From: Lachnospiraceae bacterium
Lineage (GTDB): Bacteria > Bacillota > Clostridia > Lachnospirales > Lachnospiraceae
Direction of reading: 5' to 3'
Length of the DNA: 21,193 bases
Assembly: GCA_900771995.1 (NCBI GenBank)
Contig: CAAGQC010000062.1
Span: 1 to 21,193 of the forward strand
The notes under the pieces are model-generated. The model saw only the letters and a list, made by a program, of their open reading frames with translations, searched no databases and was not told the DNA's origin. This document shows positions 7,950 to 15,870 of the stretch, in pieces; positions within the stretch are counted from its first letter, which is position 1, and each line of letters opens with the position of its first letter. Made by a program: the position numbers and the translations under genes.

Positions 7950-7977
7950 GGAAGCTTTTTGACCGCGAAAAGCTTCC
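7950..7977 (-). other. Hairpin immediately after the sensor-kinase stop codon
   Basis: Perfect 10-bp arms GGAAGCTTTT / AAAAGCTTCC around an 8-nt loop; one arm overlaps the kinase stop codon (7977-7979). No T-run follows on the minus strand, so it is not a standard intrinsic terminator. It may protect the 3' end of the mRNA or attenuate read-through into the next gene. Confidence 0.55.
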
Positions 7978-9227
7978 TACAGGTTCAGCCAGACACGGAC
8001 CCGGAAACCTCCCGTCTCTTCCGCTATTTCATAATTGATCTGTCCCTCATACTTTTTCACGATCTGTTCCACGATCCTGAGTCCCCAGCCATGTCTTGTG
8101 CTGTCGGCCTTCTTCGTCTGTAAATGTCCCTCCGAAAGCTCCGGCTTCTCCCGATAATCATTCTCAATCTCCAGCAGGAGCATCCCCGGCATCGTCCGGG
8201 TCGTAAGGCATATCCTGCTTTTTGCCGCTTCCAGTGCATTTTCCGTCAGATTGGCAAACAGGGCGCAGAGGTCCTTTTTCTGTATCCTGTCGATGCCGGA
8301 GAAAACATAAGCATGGATCTGCAGATCGATGTTCTTCTCCTTTGCCCGCTCCTGTGCTTCATATAATACGGTATCCACCAGCTCCGCTCCGGTGCGTACC
8401 GGCACTATGGACGGACGGATCGGTTCCTGCACATCGGCAATGTAGGCAAGCGCCTCGGCAGCTTCCCCCCTGGCCACCATCTGCTCCACTGCCCGGAGGT
8501 GATGGTGCATATCGTGATAGAGCTTCGCATTTTCCGCATAAAAATCATAGGCTTTCCGATAGCCCTGTTCCAAAAGTCCGTTCTGCAGATCCAGATACTC
8601 CATCTGCTCCTGCATGCGCATCTTCTGGGTATAAAAATAAGCGGCCGTCAGCACCGTGAGCAGGCAGGCCAGATAAAAATAGTCCTTTACCCGTTCGCCC
8701 CGCAGCATATTCCAAAGGAAATTGCTGCAAAACATCGTAAGAAAAAAGGCTGCTCCCATAGTTCCGAATACAGCCCGTAGCTGTTCCCGGCCTTCCTGTA
8801 TCCGGCGGTGTCTGCGCAGCCTGGCTGCGATCAGATTTCCTCCCAGCCATACCGCCTGTCCTATAAGGATTCCGTACTGTGGCAGCCGTCCGGTGAACCA
8901 CAATGTCACTTCCAGACCAAACAGGCAGCCTGCGGCATATAGAAAGCTGTCGTTCCCTTCGCATTCCCACAACAGGCAGAAGGATATCGTGAAGAAAAGC
9001 AGCGCCGGTATACAGGATAATTGCTCCCGCATCCCGTACCACAGGATTCCATACCCAAGCGTCAGAAAAATCCTTCTGCCCTTTCCCGTCAATAGCTTTT
9101 CCACACATCCTATATTTTGCAAATCTCCGGGTGCATAATTCTGTTCCATCCACCACACCAGCCAGAACGCTTCGTGGAGACTGCACAGCAAAGTCACCCA
9201 CATTCCCAATTGTGTCACGTCTGTCAT
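7977..9227 (-). CDS. GHKL-type sensor histidine kinase (AgrC-like class)
   Basis: 416 residues. The first 200 residues form about six to seven membrane helices. A helical linker leads to the phosphoacceptor region YHDMHHHLRAV, with His238 as the probable phosphorylation site; the N box is NLTENALEAAK (326-336) and the glycine box GWGLRIVEQI (380-389). This is the layout of the AgrC/HPK10 class, which senses peptides or membrane signals and phosphorylates LytTR regulators. Its ATG overlaps the stop codon of the response regulator (ATGA, 9224-9227), so the two are translationally coupled. No AgrB or AgrD gene is seen, so the signal is unknown. Confidence 0.9.
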   Translation of the reverse strand: MTDVTQLGMWVTLLCSLHEAFWLVWWMEQNYAPGDLQNIGCVEKLLTGKGRRIFLTLGYGILWYGMREQLSCIPALLFFTISFCLLWECEGNDSFLYAAGCLFGLEVTLWFTGRLPQYGILIGQAVWLGGNLIAARLRRHRRIQEGREQLRAVFGTMGAAFFLTMFCSNFLWNMLRGERVKDYFYLACLLTVLTAAYFYTQKMRMQEQMEYLDLQNGLLEQGYRKAYDFYAENAKLYHDMHHHLRAVEQMVARGEAAEALAYIADVQEPIRPSIVPVRTGAELVDTVLYEAQERAKEKNIDLQIHAYVFSGIDRIQKKDLCALFANLTENALEAAKSRICLTTRTMPGMLLLEIENDYREKPELSEGHLQTKKADSTRHGWGLRIVEQIVKKYEGQINYEIAEETGGFRVRVWLNL

Positions 9228-9949
9228 ATCTTTTTCTCCCTGATCCAGTACTCCATGACTTTATCCTTTAATTCCCGCAATCTCCCGGAACTGACATAGA
9301 ATTCTTCCCCAGTTGCCAGTGTCAGTTTATCTTTTTTCAACTGCGTCACCTTCGCCACATTGCATAAGTACCCTCTGTCAATTTGCAGAAAAATATCCTC
9401 CGGAAGCTCCTGTGCCAGACTTTTCAGGGTTCTTCGTACCCTGCTCTGGCTTCCGTCCGTCTTCACAATGCAGGCATATTTTCCCTGCTGCCAGATATAC
9501 GCTATAGCTTCCAGTGGAATTTTCTCCACTCCCTGCCCGTTCTCCACCGGCAGGAAACGATCCTCCCTGCGCTTTTGTTCCGCCAATGCTGCAGATATGG
9601 CCTCCGGAAGCATCTGTTCCAGGCACCTCTTGGGCAGGAAACGAAAGGGGTGTAATTTAAAAGAATCGTAGACATATTTTTCATGGGAAGAAACAAAAAT
9701 AAGAAGCGCTGCCGGAAGTCTGCCCTGCAAGTGCTCCGCCAGTACAAATCCATCCTCTCCTCCTAACTCAATATCCAAAAACAACAGATCAAAGAACTGC
9801 CCGTCCTCCACCTCATATTCCAATGTTTTTCCGCTCTGAAAGATCTGGCAGGAATACGGCTCTCCTGCATTCTCCAGAGATTTCATAATCGCCGTCCTGA
9901 TTCTCTCCGCATCCGCCCGGTCATCGTCACAGATTGCAATCCGCAGCAT
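9224..9949 (-). CDS. LytTR-family response regulator
   Basis: 241 residues. The receiver domain (1-120) has the acidic triad DDD at 8-10, phosphoacceptor Asp59 in LLFLDIEL and Lys107. The LytTR DNA-binding domain spans about 130-235 (FLPVENGQGVEKIPLEAIAYI, RRTLKSLAQELP, IDRGYLCNVAKV). AGGAGG lies just upstream of the ATG. It is the first gene of the operon, followed by its kinase, the reverse of the agr order. LytTR domains bind spaced direct repeats, and such repeats stand before both surface-protein genes in this window, which makes those genes plausible targets. Confidence 0.92.
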   Translation of the reverse strand: MLRIAICDDDRADAERIRTAIMKSLENAGEPYSCQIFQSGKTLEYEVEDGQFFDLLFLDIELGGEDGFVLAEHLQGRLPAALLIFVSSHEKYVYDSFKLHPFRFLPKRCLEQMLPEAISAALAEQKRREDRFLPVENGQGVEKIPLEAIAYIWQQGKYACIVKTDGSQSRVRRTLKSLAQELPEDIFLQIDRGYLCNVAKVTQLKKDKLTLATGEEFYVSSGRLRELKDKVMEYWIREKKI

Positions 9950-10007
9950 AGTCCCCTCCTGTCCATCTTTCCAAATACATAGTCCTGTTTGAAGCTTCTC
10001 TGTTTAC

Positions 10008-10037
10008 AGCATAAGCCACCCCAGCTGCTTCTGTCAA
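10008..10037 (-). promoter_or_regulatory. Promoter of the response-regulator/kinase operon
   Basis: TTGACA (minus strand, 10032-10037), 18-bp spacer, TATGCT (10008-10013). It lies about 60 nt upstream of the response-regulator ATG. I found no GTCGATTCA repeat here, so there is no sign of autoregulation through that motif. Confidence 0.6.
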
Positions 10038-10092
10038 TTTGCTTTCCACACACACGAATCCCATGTGCCGATACTGCCAATGCAAGTATTCC

Positions 10093-10121
10093 TTGAAAAA
10101 GTTTTTCTTCTATTATATTCT
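10093..10121 (+). promoter_or_regulatory. Promoter of the methyltransferase gene
   Basis: TTGAAA (10093-10098), 17-bp spacer, TATTCT (10116-10121), 43 nt before the ATG at 10165. It diverges from the two-component operon promoter. Confidence 0.65.
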
Positions 10122-10164
10122 ATAAAGAGGAATTACAAGTTTACAACAGAAAGGTTTATTATAT

Positions 10165-11064
10165 ATGTGGATTGCAGATAATTGGAAAGATTACGAAGTG
10201 CTGGATACGTCCAGCGGAGAAAAGTTAGAGCGTTGGGGAGATTATATCCTAGTACGTCCGGATCCCCAGGTCATCTGGAAGACGCCCCACGATCATAAGG
10301 GCTGGAAACAGAAGAACGGTCATTACCACAGAAGCGCCAAGGGGGGCGGTGAATGGGAATTTTTCCATCTGCCGGATGAATGGGCGATCCATTACACCCT
10401 GCCTTTTCAGAAGGAAGCCTCCGGTAAGACTGATCCTCTGACCTTCCATCTGAAGCCCTTCAGCTTCAAGCATACCGGTCTGTTCCCGGAGCAGGCGGTG
10501 AACTGGGACTGGTTCTCCGGACTGATCCATGAGGCAGGCAGACCTGTAAAGGTGCTGAACCTCTTCGCCTACACCGGCGGTGCCACCGTGTCCGCTGCAG
10601 CGGCCGGAGCAGCTGTGACCCATGTGGATGCCTCCAAGGGTATGGTCGGCTGGGCAAAGGAGAATGCTGCCGCCAGCGGGCTTGCCGATGCGCCCATCCG
10701 CTGGCTGGTGGATGACTGTATGAAGTTCGTGGAGCGGGAGATCCGCCGGGGCAACAAGTACGACGGCATTATCATGGATCCTCCTTCCTACGGCAGAGGA
10801 CCCAAGGGTGAGATCTGGAAAATAGAAGACAACATCTGGGATTTTGTAGGACTGACCGCACAGCTTCTGTCCGACGATGCGCTGTTCTTCCTGATCAATT
10901 CCTATACTACAGGATTGCAGCCCGCCGTACTGTCCTATATGATGAATTCCACCCTGACGAAGAAATTCGGCGGTCATGTGGAAGCCCAGGAGATCGGCCT
11001 CCCCGTCACCGAGAGCGGCCTGGTACTGCCCTGCGGCGCTTCCGGACGGTGGCAGCGTGACTAA
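10165..11064 (+). CDS. Class I SAM-dependent methyltransferase (RlmI/RlmK-like superfamily)
   Basis: 299 residues. The N-terminal 120 residues are a basic, aromatic-rich region. The Rossmann core follows: motif I VLNLFAYTGGAT (130-141) binds SAM, VD at 154-155 contacts the ribose, and MDPPSYGRGPKGE (204-216) is the catalytic-site motif of COG1092-type RNA methyltransferases. The likely substrate is 23S rRNA, as in RlmI/RlmK relatives, but the N-terminal PUA domain typical of RlmI is not obvious and the target base cannot be told. The ribosome site is AGAAAGG at 10148-10154. The gene is monocistronic and ends at the terminator at 11092-11118. Confidence 0.85.
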   Translation: MWIADNWKDYEVLDTSSGEKLERWGDYILVRPDPQVIWKTPHDHKGWKQKNGHYHRSAKGGGEWEFFHLPDEWAIHYTLPFQKEASGKTDPLTFHLKPFSFKHTGLFPEQAVNWDWFSGLIHEAGRPVKVLNLFAYTGGATVSAAAAGAAVTHVDASKGMVGWAKENAAASGLADAPIRWLVDDCMKFVEREIRRGNKYDGIIMDPPSYGRGPKGEIWKIEDNIWDFVGLTAQLLSDDALFFLINSYTTGLQPAVLSYMMNSTLTKKFGGHVEAQEIGLPVTESGLVLPCGASGRWQRD

Positions 11065-11091
11065 ATTATACGCATAACAAGCACAACGCAA

Positions 11092-11118
11092 AAAGGAGCC
11101 CCCTCGTGAGGCTCCTTT
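11092..11118. terminator. Bidirectional terminator between convergent genes
   Basis: 9-bp stem AAAGGAGCC / GGCTCCTTT with a 9-nt loop. The minus strand continues into TTTTTG, so it ends the acyltransferase operon (stop at 11122-11124). The plus strand continues CTTCT, so it probably also ends the methyltransferase transcript. Confidence 0.8.
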
Positions 11119-11121
11119 CTT

Positions 11122-12318
11122 CTACAACACATATTTTCTTAACACCGGGATCTGGCGGAGCACCCACGCAGTAGCTGTTGCCAGTGCCAGCACTACCAGA
11201 CAGAATACAGCCAACAGCAAAATCAATACCACATGCCCCACGGCCACGAACTGCACGCCGCACTGTTCCAGCAGGGTAAATGGTGTGATCTTCACAAATT
11301 TATACAGCAGGTTCACATACACCGGATGTACCAGGTATACGGCGAAGCTCAAGGCTCCGGCCCCCTGCCAGGGGCTCCGGTGTTTTTGGATACTTCCACT
11401 CTGCCCGGCGGCAAACAGAAGCACCGAAAGCAATACCGTAAACGGATAATTGTAGGCCATCTGGATGGTAAATCCCGCAAGTGTTCTGCTGAGCACCATT
11501 CCCAGCACCAGAACCGCTGCTGCTATCAGCCACACATTCCCTATCCGGTTTCTTCTACCCGACCCCGCATTGGCTTTCCTATCTTTCCCGGGCATTCCAG
11601 CTTTTTGCAGGCTGTCTGCTCTTTCGCTGCTTTCAGCCATCCCCGCCTGCCCGCCTGTATTTCCTTTTCTGTCCACACATCCCGCTCTCCTCGCAAACAG
11701 ATATCCACACAGATAATACAGGAAATACACACCGCCGTCCGGCAATACCGGAATGCTATTGATATCTAACATCTTATTCACAAAAGGTGCCACGCTGCTT
11801 CCCAGAAAAAGGAAGGCCATCACGGTCACAACGCCCCATACCGGCAGTACCCGCAGCACTTTTTTCAGAAGCGGTGTAATCAGATACAAAAACAATATCA
11901 GATACAGATACCACATATGGGACCAGGTATTCCCCATCAGTGCCATCTTCACGGCTTCCGGGATCATACCCATCCGAAAAGTCCGCTCCGCCACCACCAG
12001 CTCCGAAGCTGCGTAGGGAACGCCGAATAGGAGGATTGCCAAAGCAATCCTCCTGCAATATTTTTTAATCATGACCGGATAAGTCAATATGCGTTCCGGA
12101 TTTAGGAACAGATATCCCGAAATCAATAAAAATATAGGAACACACCAGGTCACCAAATCCATAACTGACAACAATAATGACCGATATTCCGGCATTATTG
12201 ACGTGTCTGTCACATCTGTCGCCCCCGTCAGTACGTGCATCAGCACCACTGCACAGGTCGCCAGTACCCGGAGCACATCCAGGAATTGTTTTCTCGGCCG
12301 GGATAAGCCGTTTGTCAT
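11122..12318 (-). CDS. Acyltransferase family 3 (OafA-like) membrane protein
   Basis: 398 residues, about ten membrane helices. The N-terminus LDVLRVLATCAVVLMHV (residues 13-29) carries the conserved Arg and His28 of this family, and PIFLLISGYLF (61-71) is the second family motif. Members move acetyl or succinyl groups onto cell-surface polysaccharides, lipids or peptidoglycan; the acceptor here is unknown. A hydrophilic, low-complexity insertion of about 45 residues (roughly 205-255, rich in Lys, Gly and Ala) splits two helices. Its ATG overlaps the stop of the upstream PII-like gene (12315-12318), so it should be translated with that gene. This link to a PII/DUF1538 pair is unexpected for an acyltransferase. 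Confidence 0.85.
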   Translation of the reverse strand: MTNGLSRPRKQFLDVLRVLATCAVVLMHVLTGATDVTDTSIMPEYRSLLLSVMDLVTWCVPIFLLISGYLFLNPERILTYPVMIKKYCRRIALAILLFGVPYAASELVVAERTFRMGMIPEAVKMALMGNTWSHMWYLYLILFLYLITPLLKKVLRVLPVWGVVTVMAFLFLGSSVAPFVNKMLDINSIPVLPDGGVYFLYYLCGYLFARRAGCVDRKGNTGGQAGMAESSERADSLQKAGMPGKDRKANAGSGRRNRIGNVWLIAAAVLVLGMVLSRTLAGFTIQMAYNYPFTVLLSVLLFAAGQSGSIQKHRSPWQGAGALSFAVYLVHPVYVNLLYKFVKITPFTLLEQCGVQFVAVGHVVLILLLAVFCLVVLALATATAWVLRQIPVLRKYVL

Positions 12319-13004
12319 GTTTCTCCCATCTCCTCCATCAGGCGCATGCCCGCAGTATCTGTCACGGGAAGGGAGAATACGATACTTTTTGCCTTGCTCT
12401 CCAGTCCCGCCTTTTCCATTATAGCACGCATGATGGAATTTTTCTGCTCACTTTTTACCACAATGAACAACATTTCTTTCTCCGGCACCAGTGTCACACC
12501 CAGAAACTGCTGTGCATTCTCCGTTCCGGTGCCTTTGGCATGAATGACCGTACCGCCTGCCGCATGTACTTCTCTCGCCGCATCCATTACCAGTTCCGTA
12601 TATCCATGATTGGCAATCACTACCAGAAGCTCATTCTTCGTCTCTTTCAATGTGGACTCCTCTCCTTTTACGAACTCCTGCCCACAGGTCAGGTAATTCA
12701 ACGCTTTCTTGCCGCCGACACTACTGATGGGAATGATAAAGGCGATTCCCATTCCCGGCAGATCGATCTGCATTTTCTTACGCAAAGCCGCCTTGATCTG
12801 CCGCCAGGACGCGTCCGTGACCACATGGAACAATATGCTTTTCTCCATGCCGTCCAGTCCGAAATAATCCAGGATCTCATTGGCCGCCGTTCCCATGCCG
12901 ACGGTGATCCCGCCGACCTGTGCGCCGTTTTCCTTATAACATTCCACGAATTTCCGCGTCAGCTGACGATTGGTGATGGTGACCATCATATATAATTCAC
13001 TCAT
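12315..13004 (-). CDS. Tandem PII-like regulator protein
   Basis: 229 residues with two similar halves. Residues 3-100 (YMMVTITNRQL...GGITVGMGTA...ILFHVV...IAFIIPISSVGG) and 124-220 (ELLVVIANHGY...GGTVIHAKGTGTEN...MLFIVV...SIVFSLPV) both follow the PII/GlnB pattern of beta-alpha-beta repeats; the second keeps the GTG motif typical of PII. Ordinary PII proteins have one such domain and form trimers. PII proteins bind ATP/ADP or other small ligands and gate transporters, so the neighbouring DUF1538 protein is the likely partner. AGGAGGTG overlaps the stop codon of the upstream gene, and the start at 13004 lies 11 nt past that stop. The family is clear; the ligand is not. Confidence 0.82.
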   Translation of the reverse strand: MSELYMMVTITNRQLTRKFVECYKENGAQVGGITVGMGTAANEILDYFGLDGMEKSILFHVVTDASWRQIKAALRKKMQIDLPGMGIAFIIPISSVGGKKALNYLTCGQEFVKGEESTLKETKNELLVVIANHGYTELVMDAAREVHAAGGTVIHAKGTGTENAQQFLGVTLVPEKEMLFIVVKSEQKNSIMRAIMEKAGLESKAKSIVFSLPVTDTAGMRLMEEMGET

Positions 13005-13015
13005 GGGCGCACCTC

Positions 13016-14551
13016 CTACAGTTCAATAATGGCATTCTCATCCAGCGCACCAAAGGCATCTGCCGCACCGGAGAATACTCCTGCGCCGCTCTTTCTCTGT
13101 TTGAGCTGATATACCATTCCCAATATCTGGATCGTGATAAGCGGGGTCATGGCTACCATGGCCACCACACCGAAAGCATCCGCCACCAGATTACCGCCCA
13201 CCGCCACGCAGGCTCCCTGCGCCAGCGGCAGTAAAAAGGTCGCCGTCATGGGACCGCTGGCCACTCCGCCGGAGTCAAAAGCGATGGCCGTGAAGATCTT
13301 CGGCACGAAGAAGGACAGCCCGATGGCCACCCCGTAGCCCGGGATCAGGAACCACAGGATCGGGATTCCCGTCAGCACCCGGATCATGGCCAGTGCCACA
13401 GACAGGGAGACACCCACGGACAGGCTGACACCCATGGAACGGGCCGAAATGGCGCCATCCGTCAGTTCCTCTACCTGATGGTTCAGCACATAGACCGCCG
13501 GTTCCGCTTTGACAATAAAATATCCGATCAGCGCCCCCACCGGTACCAGCACCCATCGGTAGGATCTGCCCGCCATGACCTGACCGAGATAATTACCGGC
13601 CGGCATGAAGCCCACATTTGCCCCTGTCAGGAACAGCACCAGACCGATATAAGTATACACCAGACCGATGAGGATCTTCGTCAGTGTCTTCCCCGACAAT
13701 CGCAGGGAAAAGATCTGGAACAATCCGAAAAATAATACAATGGGAAGCAATGAGACAGCAATCTCCTTGATATACTCCGGAATTCCATGGGCAAAAAGCT
13801 GCGCCAGCTCCACAGAATCCGAGATCTCCGGGATCGCTACCGGCTGATAGTCCGCATTCGTGGGCTTGTAGATCAGGCCCAGCACCATCACCGCCAGGAT
13901 CGGGCCAATGGAGCACAATGCCACTAGACCGAAGCTGTCGTCCGCCGCATGGTGGTCGTTACGAACGGAAGCAATACCTACACCAAGTGCCATGATAAAG
14001 GGCACGGTCATAGGGCCCGTGGTCACACCGCCGGAATCGAAGGCCACGGCCCGGAAATTCTCCGGCACCAGAAATGCCAGAACAAAGACTGCTATGTAGA
14101 AAAAGGTCAGAAGCGGCGGCAAAGCCACACCGATCAGCATACGCAAAAGGGCAATGACCAGAAACAGTCCCACGCCCACGGCCACCGCCAGGATCAGTGT
14201 CATATTCGGCACCGAAGGCACCTGCGTCGCCAGCACCTGTAAGTCTGGCTCGGAAATGGTGATCACCACTCCCAGCAAAAAAGACAATACTACGATCAGC
14301 ACAATGTTTTTACTCTGGGTCATTCTTGCGCCCACTTTTTCTCCCATGGGAGACATGGACATCTCCGCACCCAGTGTAAAAAACATCATTCCCGCCATGA
14401 CCATCACCGCTCCTACCAGAAAACACAGCAGGATGCTGGAGGTAATGGGGGCTATGGTAAAGCTTAAGACGATCACGATTCCCACCACAGGCAGGACCGC
14501 TTTCAGGGATTCCGCAAATTTTTGCCGGATCTTTGGATGTAATAACTTCAA
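13016..14551 (-). CDS. DUF1538-family membrane protein with two repeats, putative transporter
   Basis: 511 residues, very hydrophobic. Two related halves are visible: LGAEMSMSPMGEKVGARM (60-77) matches LTGANVGFMPAGNYLGQVM (308-326); EPDLQVLATQV (101-111) matches EPAVYVLNHQV (350-360); AFDSGGVTTGPMT (170-182) matches AFDSGGVASGPMT (424-436). Glu and DSGG motifs kept in both repeats are likely ion- or substrate-path residues. From memory, DUF1538 proteins of Halomonas (UmpA/UmpB) were described as a cation/proton antiporter; here the substrate is not proven. The start codon appears to be TTG at 14551, preceded by GGTGA; no in-frame ATG or GTG lies between it and the upstream stop. It is first in a three-gene operon with the PII-like and acyltransferase genes. 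Confidence 0.85.
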   Translation of the reverse strand: MKLLHPKIRQKFAESLKAVLPVVGIVIVLSFTIAPITSSILLCFLVGAVMVMAGMMFFTLGAEMSMSPMGEKVGARMTQSKNIVLIVVLSFLLGVVITISEPDLQVLATQVPSVPNMTLILAVAVGVGLFLVIALLRMLIGVALPPLLTFFYIAVFVLAFLVPENFRAVAFDSGGVTTGPMTVPFIMALGVGIASVRNDHHAADDSFGLVALCSIGPILAVMVLGLIYKPTNADYQPVAIPEISDSVELAQLFAHGIPEYIKEIAVSLLPIVLFFGLFQIFSLRLSGKTLTKILIGLVYTYIGLVLFLTGANVGFMPAGNYLGQVMAGRSYRWVLVPVGALIGYFIVKAEPAVYVLNHQVEELTDGAISARSMGVSLSVGVSLSVALAMIRVLTGIPILWFLIPGYGVAIGLSFFVPKIFTAIAFDSGGVASGPMTATFLLPLAQGACVAVGGNLVADAFGVVAMVAMTPLITIQILGMVYQLKQRKSGAGVFSGAADAFGALDENAIIEL

Positions 14552-14663
14552 TGTTTCACCGTTTACCTTTCTTCAAGTTTTTCTTATCTTAACATGAAGT
14601 AAGGGTCCGATCCTACCGTTTTTCATCAATTTATGAAATTTTCATAGGTTCTTAACACGGTCT
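14552..14663. promoter_or_regulatory. Upstream region of the DUF1538 operon with AT-rich palindrome
   Basis: Contains ATGAAA-T-TTTCAT (14633-14645), 6-bp arms, about 90 nt before the TTG start. I found no convincing -35/-10 pair and no terminator for the PrsW gene, so read-through from upstream is possible. Confidence 0.3.
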
Positions 14664-15356
14664 TTACGCCGACAGCTCCCGGTCCTGTCCGGACTGCTTT
14701 TTCACGAATTTATAGGCCCAGATATCCACCACGATCACAAACAGGAAAAAGAAAACGAAGATCCAGTCTGCATCCAGAGACAGTGCGGAGTCATAGATTC
14801 CATGCTCGATCATGGGCATGAACACGCTGAGTTTCAGGTAGCGCTTCCTGCGCTTTTTATTGCCCGCAAGCTCTGCCTCCTTCGCCACGCCGAAGAAATA
14901 TCCCATGATCATGCCGTCGATGGCATGGGAAGGGACGGACAACAGTGCTCTGGTCACCACCGTTCCCAGATCTCCGTCCAGACAATACATGACATTTTCA
15001 ATGGCCGCGAAGCCTAACGCAGAGGTCACGCAGTACACAATGGCATCGAATTTGTAATTGAAGGCCGGATGCTTCCAGGCCGCCCATTTGGCCGCCTTCA
15101 TCTTACACAGTTCCTCAATCAGTGCCACGCCGATGAAGTTATCCAGGATCACGAAGCACAACGTATTTTCCTCCACGAATACCAGAAATACCTCTTCCAG
15201 AATAATCTCCAGTATCATGGCGGGGATCACGGACAATACGCCGAACAGGAAAATCTTCCACAATAATCCCTTCGGCTCCTTCTCCACCTTATCCTGTCTA
15301 TAGATCCATACCACCAGCGCCACCGCCGGCAATAACGCCAATCCTGTCAAAAACAT
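14664..15356 (-). CDS. prsW: PrsW-family intramembrane metalloprotease
   Basis: About 230 residues, seven to eight membrane helices. Family motifs are present: EELCK (EExxK) near 81-85, FAAIENVMY (FxxxEN) near 117-125, PSHAIDGMIMG (HxxxG) near 142-152 and EHGIYD near 184-189. These residues form the metal site in PrsW/CAAX-type proteases. In Bacillus, PrsW makes the first cut in the anti-sigma factor RsiW; no sigma/anti-sigma pair lies in this window, so the substrate is unknown. I choose ATG at 15356 with AGAGG upstream; the preceding in-frame TTG at 15359 would add one residue. It lies between the 129-residue protein and DUF1538 genes on the same strand. Confidence 0.85.
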   Translation of the reverse strand: MFLTGLALLPAVALVVWIYRQDKVEKEPKGLLWKIFLFGVLSVIPAMILEIILEEVFLVFVEENTLCFVILDNFIGVALIEELCKMKAAKWAAWKHPAFNYKFDAIVYCVTSALGFAAIENVMYCLDGDLGTVVTRALLSVPSHAIDGMIMGYFFGVAKEAELAGNKKRRKRYLKLSVFMPMIEHGIYDSALSLDADWIFVFFFLFVIVVDIWAYKFVKKQSGQDRELSA

Positions 15357-15445
15357 CAATGTTTCCTCTTTTCATTTGTTTGTGTGATCTTCGGATCCGC
15401 TTATAGATCCTTTGTGCCTTCTATATTTCTGCCTTTTTACACGAA

Positions 15446-15835
15446 TTAAATTCCCGCTTCCTGAATCTGCCTTGCTGTAATATCCACCAGTTCCATGCAG
15501 CGCTTTTTCTTATTTCCAAATGCGCCGGACATGCTGGACCAGCCGTCGGTCAGTTCCTCCAGTACTGCGTTTTTCACCAGATTATTCAGTCCTGCCACTT
15601 CGGAAGAGCGCATGACCTGAAATTTTCCCTTTCCGACATTCATGATCCATACCTGATTATTGCGGTCCTGTTCCGGGAAGACAATAACCTGGTTAAAGCC
15701 ATGTTTTACCAGTGCCGGTAATCCGGCTTCGAATTTGATATCCTTGATCGCTTCGTAGAAATTTTCCATGGAAGTATAATTCCCCTTTAAATCTAACTTT
15801 GCCACTTTTACACCTAACATTTCACCAAGTCCCAT
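15446..15835 (-). CDS. 129-residue protein of unknown function
   Basis: Cytosolic, mixed alpha/beta composition, no membrane segment or signal peptide, and no motif I recognise (start MGLGEMLGVKVAKLDLKGNY, two Cys-poor domains, basic NKKKRC patch near 107). The start at 15835 has a GGAGG site about 8 nt upstream; an in-frame ATG at 15904 would put the start upstream of the likely promoter (15881-15908), so I reject it. It follows the zinc-ribbon gene and may act with it, but spacing of about 100 bp and a separate promoter weaken that link. Confidence 0.7.
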   Translation of the reverse strand: MGLGEMLGVKVAKLDLKGNYTSMENFYEAIKDIKFEAGLPALVKHGFNQVIVFPEQDRNNQVWIMNVGKGKFQVMRSSEVAGLNNLVKNAVLEELTDGWSSMSGAFGNKKKRCMELVDITARQIQEAGI

Positions 15836-15870
15836 ATGACAGCCCTCCTTATCACAATCGAAATTTGCAC

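Noticed and set aside
7244..9949. Classical agr quorum-sensing locus
   Set aside because: Kinase and LytTR regulator fit, but the 195-residue membrane protein shows no AgrB catalytic pattern and no AgrD-like peptide gene was found.
10249..11091. 280-codon minus-strand frame opposite the methyltransferase
   Set aside because: The plus frame has intact SAM-binding and DPPSY motifs with a good promoter; the minus frame has none.
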